Origin: Gnetum montanum
Lineage: Eukaryota > Streptophyta > Gnetopsida > Gnetales > Gnetaceae
Assembly (NCBI GenBank): GCA_015680685.1
Contig: MNCI01034664.1
Span: forward strand, 1,017,642-1,081,641
Length of the DNA stretch: 64,000 nt
Reading direction: 5' to 3'
Shown: in pieces, positions 57,120-64,000 of the stretch
Position numbering within the stretch: position 1 is the stretch's first letter
Layout: each line of letters begins with the position of its first letter
Position numbers and translations under genes: made by a program
The notes under the pieces: model-generated
What the model was told of the DNA's origin: nothing
Database searches by the model: none
The model's input: the letters and a program-made list of their open reading frames with translations, nothing else

Positions 57120-57856
57120 AAATTTAGGCACATAGGAAGGGGGGAAGTAAGATAGTATTAGAGTAGAGTCCTTTTGTCAGTTTTAATTCATTTTAATTCT
57201 TTCCCCAATGCATGCCCATAGTGTGATGATTGTAATTATATGGAACCTTTATTCGAGTGTGACGTACTTGGACACGCACATGACCGATAATAAAGATCAA
57301 GATTACTCCAGCATTGCAGCATTCACTTAGTTTTAATTATTTAATCGTCATTGTTATTTATTGCTTTCTTAGTTAATATTTCTTTACTGTCATTTACTAT
57401 TTCTGTTGTTAAATGTGGAATGAGTATGACTTAATCACGAACATTTAAGTGTAACTACTTGGTAACCCAATAGCATATCTAGGAGCACTCAAGTAATACA
57501 CACTTAGTAATCCCAAAAGTAGTATAGGAGGTCCAAGATGCACACAGATGATTAAGGACAAATGCTCATCGCACTTAGGCTAGTTTAGATTTTTCTTCTC
57601 ATTACCTATTAGCTTATAACAAGATTAATTTCCATTCTCTCTAAGAGCAGCACTAGTTTAGGATCGCATCATACACCTCACTCTGGACTAAACCATACAT
57701 GATAAGTGAATACTAGTCCAGGTGGGAAGACAATGAACTACAATCAATGTGTAACTATCTAGATACCACAACTAGTCCATTTGCAAAGTTCGATCAAATC
57801 ATGTGTGAACACTTGTATTCATATAGTTGAGTGTAGGGGTACCTTGCCACTCATCA

Positions 57857-59475
57857 CAACTGCACTTGACACAAGAAAATCCTAACTCATAAGCCTAAAA
57901 CATGCATACTAAAAATCAAATATTAGACACATGAAATACTTCATGCATGACTTACAACTCACAAGAAATCCCACATGCCCCCATGCAGTAATTCTCACTT
58001 GTCCAAGCTAATACAACTTCAAACACCTACTAAAAAGTTTGTACAACAAGGGTTTGAAATACACATCTTTAAAGTTGAACTTGACCAATTTGAAAAGAGA
58101 GAAGACACCTTAATTTTGGGTTGTTATCTAGCCAATAGCCTCAAAAATTTAGGTTCTAACTACAAGTCTAAGGTGCTATTAAAATCCCCTTATAAAAATC
58201 AAGGAAAAGAGTCCCTTGATTCAGCCAAACAGTCTCCAAAAGTCAACCCCAAAAGTCTTCAATAGCAGCAGAAAAATCAAACTCCCAAAAGGCAATAAGA
58301 ACACTTAAGATAGCCCAAATATGGTTGAGAATAAGCAAGGAACAACCACTCTTCCTCTCCTCTAAACTCCTCATCACTTTGACTAGCATAGTCTTCCCTT
58401 CCTTGGCCAAAAGTAAAAATGAGAGAAAACACATCCTCTATTTATAGGATGGAAGAGACCCTAGGGCTTGGATAAATACTTGTGCACAAAACTTTACACA
58501 AAGGATGAGAAGATAAGCCATTTTTCAAAAATCATTTTTTGATTCATAGCATCATTGCTACTTAACTTGGACAAGCAAGCTCTCATGAGGTAATATGCAT
58601 GTGAAATTGATAACACACAAGAGAGTCACATGGCTCCTATTAAATGAGTCCTTTATCCCTTTTCCAACCATTAATATGAAGTGGATAATTTACATATAAA
58701 TAAAATAGATGTCATTATAAGCATTTTATAGAACATACGTTACCATCCCACATTGACTTTTTCCATAGCCCCATCTTTTAAGCCACTTTTTAGTTTATTT
58801 CTATAACAATTTCTAATTTATTTTTTGGCCTATTGTTTATTTTTTAGATTTTCTACAATTTATCTAGTAAAAATCATTAATACTAAACTTTTTGTCCATC
58901 CAATATTTTATGCATGTCAAGCCAGTCTTAATGAGTACAAACATGCCATAGCTACCATTCTAGAAATTAATATTTTGATTAAATTAAGGAAAATATGGTC
59001 CCAGCAAATACTTTTTTAATTTTTTAACATTAAAATCCCAAAATATAAAGTTCATATTAAAAAATTAATATAGATCTATACTCTAGATGTAAAAATGAGT
59101 TGGTCCACCAAATTTGAGTGTGATTCAACAACTTGGAATTTTAACATATTTTAATTAATTAAACATTTAATAATTTAAAATTTATAACTAAATGTCAAAA
59201 TAAACCATGGATCCACATCACATTAGTTTCCTAGTATTAATTTAAAATAATGCTAGAATTTTCAATGCTCATTCATTAATAAAAATATATATTTCTTAAA
59301 CTTAAAATAAAATATTACAAATAAATAGTATCCTTGATTATGTCACCCTAACAAAGGTCTTCATATTACTAAGAAGCATTAGGCATATCTACAAATATAT
59401 ATCAGCTTTTAAAAAATTAAAATATAAATATTTAATAGAATACTAAGGTCACATGTACAAATATGAGGCATTACA
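57857..59475 (-). repeat. D right (5') LTR, third part
   Basis: It aligns with 14310-14724 and then 23012-24000 of the left LTR without the gap made by H, confirming H as an insertion. A minus-strand TATA box is at about 58437-58449. It ends GGCATTACA, followed by AGGAA. Confidence 0.88.
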
Positions 59476-59608
59476 AGGAATCTAAAGGAGCCATTGTTAA
59501 GTAAGATCGACTAGTGGAGGGACTATCATTATCAAGATAAACTATTATTCAAGAATGGGAAGGTATGTGTTCCTAATTGTGATTTTAGCAAAAGGATTTT
59601 ATTTGAAA
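59476..59608 (+). pseudogene. Element B integrase N-terminus, second part
   Basis: The frame interrupted at 12266 resumes without shift. After one stop it reads DYHYQDKLLFKNGKVCVPN and RILFER, the gypsy integrase start (D..I.DG.LFK...CIP). It breaks at about 59609, where E begins. The rest of B's integrase and its 3' LTR are not in the window. Confidence 0.85.
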
Positions 59609-59808
59609 GGTATATTGCCCTCCATGTCCCTCCACCGCAACTGTTCATCCTTATGCAAGATGAAGGTGAAGTCTACCACATACTCATCGAGATTAGTATA
59701 TACGACTTTGCATTGTTGGGGCACTAGCAGTTTTGACCCTTCACACCCTTGTTGATTGGATCTACCTTCGTATGATGGCTGAGAATCTCCCCTATGAGAT
59801 GAAGCCAT
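59609..59808 (-). pseudogene. E gag N-terminal piece
   Basis: MASSHRGDSQPSYEG starts at 59808, followed by CKVVYTNLDEYVVDFTFILH and RWRDMEGN, close to F (28565-28760). It ends at the junction with B. The downstream gag sequence continues at 63945 on the other side of the element. Confidence 0.85.
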
Positions 59809-59941
59809 ATTAGATTGGAAGAAAAATAGTGTGCCCTTGTTATTATTATTATTTCTCTTAATGATGTTAACTTTTTGAGTTTGCTACAACATCATTGAAT
59901 AATTTCACTAACTTCTGGATAGTGGACGTAGCTAACTAAAG

Positions 59942-59959
59942 TCCCCAACAATGGCACCA
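59942..59959 (-). promoter_or_regulatory. E primer-binding site (Asp-tRNA type)
   Basis: The minus strand reads TGGTGCCATTGTTGGGGA, one base from the LTR. Confidence 0.82.
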
Positions 59960-59960
59960 A

Positions 59961-60319
59961 TGATGAGGAGCAAGTAGTCCCTATGCCCAACTATATGAAT
60001 CACTAGTGTTTACTAAGCGATCCAGTCAAATTCCGTAGACTTTAGCTTTCTAAGTGCACTGGGTCTAGGTAGTGAATCTAATAGACATGATCATTGTCTT
60101 CTTAGTTTCACTTATGAAGTGCAAGTGTATGATTATGTGTAACTGAGGCATATGATTTTTATCATTTTATGTTAACTGTTTAAATCACCTAGGTGTAAAA
60201 AATAAAGTAATTAAATGTCTAATCAATCTTCTAACTAATTAAAACTCAACTAGTCCTAAAATAAGCATCTGTTCCCATTTGCTGTACACATCCTGAACAC
60301 GTTATAATGCTACTCATCA
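59961..60319 (-). repeat. E LTR (internally deleted)
   Basis: At 359 bp it is less than half the F LTR (27640-28416). It follows the F LTR to about CCTGAACACGTTATAATGCTACT and then jumps to the terminal CATCA, so the U3/promoter part is gone. It is flanked on the left by a PBS and on the right by a PPT. Confidence 0.82.
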
Positions 60320-60333
60320 TACCCCCGCCATTG
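60320..60333 (-). promoter_or_regulatory. E polypurine tract
   Basis: The minus strand reads CAATGGCGGGGGTA directly before the LTR, comparable to the tract of A1 and H. Confidence 0.72.
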
Positions 60334-60555
60334 AATGAGAACTCGTGCTCGAGTGAACAAAAGGAGGAACAAGTTTCTTACAAAATTTTAGGAAGGTATG
60401 GGATTACTAACTAACTACTGACATACAACTAACACAAACAAACACTAAGTGCCAAGTGTACAAATTTACAATTTTTACAAAATTTGGTGTTCATGACAAT
60501 AGAATTGAACACCATGACAAAAATTGACAGTACAACTCCTATGGTAGCTTGAAGA
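60334..60555. other. E 3' untranslated stretch
   Basis: Non-coding sequence between PPT and extra-ORF tail, matching 40666-40860 of G. Nothing else is seen. Confidence 0.6.
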
Positions 60556-60965
60556 TGAGGAAGAGAATTAAATGGTCCTAAGTAGTGGAGGTTCCTGAGG
60601 TACCGAAAGACCTGTTCTTGCCTTCAATGCACATGACTATTATGGTTGAGGTTCTAGTTGTAGATATCCAACTACAACTACCACTACTAATGGAAGATGA
60701 AAAGCATTTAGCAATGCTTTCACCTTCTCCTCCTTACTCCTGGGATCATACACGGTCCACACAACATCAACAATATGGGCCAATATGGGAACATCCCAAG
60801 GACAAGACATTATAGGGAACATCTCCTTCACATTGATGAACCAAGCTGTGAATTGATTTTGTTTAATATCAAATGCCTTGACAACATTCTATAGCTTTTT
60901 GTAGTCATTCATTCTTCAGGCATGGTTCTCAGCTATGGGTCTCTTATCAATAAACTGTTACTTTC
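60556..60965 (-). pseudogene. E extra-ORF C-terminal remnant
   Basis: The minus strand 60831-60640 reads MFPIMSCPWDVPILAHI and VWTVYDPRSKEEKVKALLNA, the conserved tail of the extra ORF (compare G 41150-41000 and A1 3604-3407). The domain and coiled coils are missing: a deletion near 60970 joins this tail to the protease. Confidence 0.7.
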
Positions 60966-60974
60966 CAAATTAGC

Positions 60975-61570
60975 AGTCAGCCACTAGGTGCCCTCCTATT
61001 TTGTGGCTACTCCTTACAAATACCTTTGAATTTCTATTTCTGGCACACAATGTTTGCATGCAGATATAGATGCTTGCTTGATGGCCCAAATTTTTTGTAC
61101 ACAATTGAACCCGCTATCATTGTACGCGATGCATGGAGCTCTTGATCTTTCCAAATGCATTTCTTTAGAGATTTCCAAGGAAAGATCTTTGATGCCCATT
61201 CTTGCATCTACAGTGCTCAACCATGCTCTTCCCATGATGATTGGAAAGTCTCATTTGCAATTCTCCACTTTGATTACCAAAAAGTCAGTAGGATAAGACC
61301 AACCACAAACAGTGGTCACAATGTCTTCTACCAATCCCAATGGAATAGTTATGGACTAGTCTTCCAATTCTAATCTAATGTTGCTCTTCTTAAGAGGAGG
61401 CAAGTTCCAGGCAATGTACATCTCATGAGAAATCAAATTAACACCAGAACCTAAATTAAGAAGAGCCTTTCATGGTTCATTCCTAGCAATTTGCATATAA
61501 ATTAGAGGACTTCCAAGATCAACTAATTTCCTAGGAAGGTTTCCTGCATGGATCCAATTAGACATGGTGT
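60975..61570 (-). pseudogene. E protease-region pseudogene
   Basis: Minus strand: ALLNLGSGVNLIS near 61490-61440 has Asn at the catalytic position. It continues WNLPPLKKSNIRLELE, GLVEDIVTTVCGWSYPTDFL and DFPIIMGRAWLSTVDARMG (to about 61200), then IKDLSLEISKEMHLE. RT, RNase H and integrase should follow but are missing. Confidence 0.8.
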
Positions 61571-63945
61571 GAGTAAGCATTATGGTATGGATCCTTGGTA
61601 GAGTTTGATTTGAAGGAGACCCGAAGGAATTAGATATGGAGGAAGAGGCAGAAGCAGGGTTGTCAATAACGAGTGTAGGTGAAGGCTTAGGTGGACTATA
61701 GGGTCAAAAGAAAGGTCTTTTCTTTGATTAGGCATTTGACCACTCTAATTAATGATTTGGTTGCAAATTAACAACCCTTGTAGCATTGCATTATTGCTAT
61801 TGAGAGAGCAATTCACATTGCATTGGTGGAGCAGGTGGTAGCTATGCAACTGGAGGAGAAGTATGTGTAAGAACAAGAAGAGGATGAGGATAGGGGGGCA
61901 GCATCCCTTCTTTCATGTGGAGATGGAGTTCAATAATAGTTAGAAGGGTGGTAGTAAGGCTATAACTTAGAAACGTGACTAGAAGAGTCACATGGAAACA
62001 TGGGTTGCTGAACATGGTAACCATATGGATTAGGCTACTAGTAAGGGTATTGTTGCCTTGGCGGTGCAAGTGCCCATGATTGTGGTTTCTATCATTGTTG
62101 GTACTGTTCATACGGTTGTGGTGGAGCTATGCTTGGATAATATAGTTGTTGTTGGTGGAACTGCCAAAGATTACCTTGAGGAAAAGGTAACCTTCTAGAT
62201 GTTTGCCTTTGTGTAAGTCGTGGATGTAAGGCATGCACCCCAAACTCTTAAATGTGACACAACGGGACAACATCCCTTGGGATGTTCATACTGGAAGACA
62301 TCACATCCACAATCATCATCTGATTCACTATCTACAACCTCTTCTATTGCAGCAATTTTAACCTTACCTTTGTAATATGCATGTTCAGCTTCTTTGCGCC
62401 TCCTGCGCTCATAATCACTACCTTGTTCTCGAGACTCTTCAACAATTTTGAGGGCAACTTGAAATCTACTATCCATGGAGTCTCTTAACTAATCAACCTT
62501 GGCTATAAGTGCATATTGGGATTGTTGAATTTTCAAGGCTTTTTTATGAACCCCCTCATCAAATATGGATTTATCCTCACTATCACATAATCGAACCTTC
62601 CACTTGTGGATGGAAGGATCATGGTTATACTCCTTTGCACTTTCCCTTTTAGTTCACCCTCCTCTTTAGTGACCTACTCTATTAACCTTTGTACCTGATG
62701 GGCAGTTAGCTTTGACAAGCACCCTTGGGCATAGACACTAAGGGTTTTCCTTGTTTCATTAAAAAGCCCGTCTACAATGTGGTGGAGTTGAGTCAATTAA
62801 GAAAAATTATGGCTAGGGCATTTGTGCATCAAGGCATAATATCAACCAATGGTGGTATCTAAGGGTTCGTGTGCTCCTTGTTTTCACCCTTGAATTTTCT
62901 TTCTTAAATTGGACACATGAGAGTACATTTGATACTTATCATTGAACATTTCAAGCATGGTACTCCATTATTTGATAGATTTCAATTCTAAGGACTAGTA
63001 CTAGTTCTCTACTTCTTTGATGAGTATCCTAGGAAACAACTTCAATTTCTGTCATTTATTCTCTATGTTTTGCAAGGCACATGCATCTTGAAAAGCTTGA
63101 AGATGATTCTGCAGATCAAAGTTATATCCTCCTTCAAATCGAGGGATATTGTTCATGTCTAATCATTTGATCTGAATGTCTTTCACATGCCTTGTTGGAA
63201 TTTCGATTACCTCTGTGATGTTAAGCATACTTTAGGTAGCAAATAGAGGCTCATCAAGGCCTTAATCATGGTGCCTACGATGCCCTCTACTACCCCTTCG
63301 TTCATGGAAATGTACTTCTCTTAAACATTTGCGTCCTTACTCTTACATGTCCCAGCAGTCCCTTTGGTTATTGTGGTCCCATTGATCATTGGGCTCATTT
63401 CGATCACCTCCATCACGATCTCACCTTCTGCAATCACAATTAGAGCCAAAAGAAGAAGATGATGATGAAGGGGAAGAAGAAGGAGAACCAGCACCATCAC
63501 AATGCCTGCTACTGCCTCTTCAATAATAGTGACCATGATCACAATCGTACTTCTTATCTACATCCCTGTCTTGACTTGCCTCTTTGGATCCTACTTTGTT
63601 GTTGGATCCCTTGTTACTAGAATCAGGATTGTGAACTATGGAGTGCAAATTTTGGTTTTGACCTTCATCATCAAAGTTAAAGAGAGGAGCATCATTGAGT
63701 GGGATATTCCCACTAGCTTGTTGGTACAATAGGAACAGAGAATCATTAAGTCCTTTTCCCTTCAAAAGTTTATAGCGTTGCTCTAGCTGCCGATCTTACA
63801 AGTGTTGTGCTTTAGTGGGCTGATAATCCCTGGCATCAACATCTTCCATGATATATTCCCCATGGCAATCTTGAAGACCACATCATGAAAGCATTTGATA
63901 GAGCATTGCAGGAGCAACATAATGTTACCCTCCATGTCTAATGGG
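61571..63945 (-). pseudogene. E gag, main part
   Basis: Read from 63945: EYIMEDVDARDYQPTKAQHL lies near 63870-63810 and GLNDSLFLLYQQASGN near 63765. A Ser/Asp/His-rich linker (63600-63320) follows. The capsid core at about 63200-62850 is badly broken. The zinc region at 62255-62310 (CDVFQYEHPKGCCPVVSHL) has its second Cys changed to Phe. A Pro/Gln/Tyr-rich tail follows. It continues the N-terminal piece at 59808-59609. Many stops. Confidence 0.78.
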
Positions 63946-63947
63946 AT

Positions 63948-64000
63948 GCAATATCGGATGGGCCACGATATCGCGTCTTCCCCTGCGATATCATGTACGC
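63948..64000. other. Unassigned right edge with GATATC words
   Basis: These 53 bp follow the break in E's gag. They contain AATATC once and GATATC twice, with CCACGATATCGCGT identical to the A1 LTR word at 8211-8224 but for one base. It may be the U3 of another A1-like LTR; too little is present to decide. Confidence 0.4.

Larger units (their letters stand above)
56872..57856 (+). mobile_element. J: 5'-truncated A1/H-type element (PPT and one LTR)
   Basis: About 40 bp of interior (CTTTAACTCGAGGACGAG, then the tract CAGTCATGGAGGTA) precede a 943-bp LTR at 56914-57856. The interior tail matches H 22250-22287, so this is a 3' end and not a solo LTR. No 5' part and no target duplication are seen. 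It splits D's right LTR. Its R/U5 resembles A1 and H; its U3 has a 28-bp tandem repeat. Confidence 0.82.
12267..59475 (-). mobile_element. D: minus-strand chromovirus (Tekay/Del-like) with very long LTRs, host to H, F, G and J
   Basis: The LTR starts TGTAGGACCCC at 12267; the right copy ends GGCATTACA at 59475. Target duplications are AGGAG (12262-12266) and AGGAA (59476-59480). The left LTR is 12267-14729 plus 23012 to about 24010; the right is 38827-39721 plus 56392-56871 plus 57857-59475. The interior has minus-strand pol at 24040-26420 and an initiator-Met PBS at 38812-38823; gag is lost. Without nested elements it would be roughly 10 kb. TGTA...TACA ends and LTRs of 3 kb or more are typical of the Tekay/Del clade. 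The left LTR lacks about the last 45 bp and the right has an internal deletion. Confidence 0.85.
59609..63947 (-). mobile_element. E: Athila/Tat-like element in permuted order around a single LTR
   Basis: On the plus strand the order is gag N-terminus (59609-59808), PBS (59942-59959), LTR (59961-60319), PPT (60320-60333), extra-ORF tail, protease, then the rest of gag (to 63945). All parts are minus-strand and of the F/G family. The gag is thus split, and both pieces end at the same word (CCCTCCATGTC). RT, RNase H and integrase are missing. It lies in B's integrase. A one-LTR circle that opened in gag would give this order; two tandem copies cut by deletions would also. Confidence 0.7.

Noticed and set aside
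56872-57856. J as a solo LTR
   Set aside because: About 40 bp of interior and a PPT precede the LTR, and no target duplication is found, so it is a truncated element.
1-64000. Intact host genes, tRNA or rRNA genes, organelle insertions
   Set aside because: Read on both strands, all substantial coding signals belong to transposable elements except the RuvB-like fragment.

Overview
This window is repeat-derived DNA from a seed plant. I see no intact host gene, no rRNA or tRNA gene, and no bacterial feature. Almost every base can be assigned to decayed transposable elements inserted into one another. Ty3/gypsy elements dominate, of two kinds: chromovirus (Tekay/Del-like) elements primed by initiator-Met tRNA, and Athila/Tat-like elements primed by an Asp-tRNA-type site. 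A LINE and a hairpin MITE are also present. The heavy decay, deep nesting and long LTRs suggest a large, slowly purged genome such as a gymnosperm or big-genome monocot. That is inference; nothing here fixes the species.

The nesting was worked out from TG...CA ends, 5-bp target duplications and reading frames that resume. (1) A minus-strand LINE (1 to about 2040) is split by a MITE (about 1052-1414). (2) Element B, a plus-strand chromovirus, runs from about 2075. Its 5' LTR is split by A1 (2342-8321, duplication GCTAG), and its pol is split by D. (3) D (12267-59475, duplication AGGAG/AGGAA) is a minus-strand chromovirus with LTRs of about 3-3.5 kb. B's integrase frame resumes exactly at 59476. 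(4) D's left LTR holds H (14730-23006, duplication ACCTC); its interior holds F (27640 to about 38750); its right LTR holds G (39722-56386, duplication GGGAT) and the truncated element J (56872-57856). (5) G's pol holds K (47225-50676, duplication CTTAA). (6) B's integrase is then broken at about 59609 by E, an Athila/Tat-like element in permuted order that reaches the right edge.

F and G carry the full Athila/Tat-like plan: LTR, PBS, gag, protease, RT/RNase H, integrase, a long spacer, an extra ORF with coiled coils, PPT, LTR. A1 and H share gag and the extra ORF, but where pol would lie they have a conserved non-coding spacer, so they form a pol-less family that would need enzymes from relatives such as F or G. 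All coding regions are pseudogenes with stops, frameshifts and, in several copies, lost catalytic residues.

The features most worth a second look are K, which carries a GC-rich fragment resembling the Walker A region of a RuvB-like 2 ATPase inside what looks like a 3.45-kb solo LTR; arrays of the GATATC palindrome just upstream of LTR TATA boxes; a non-canonical Gag zinc motif shared by several families; the pol-less family; and the permuted, single-LTR arrangement of E.
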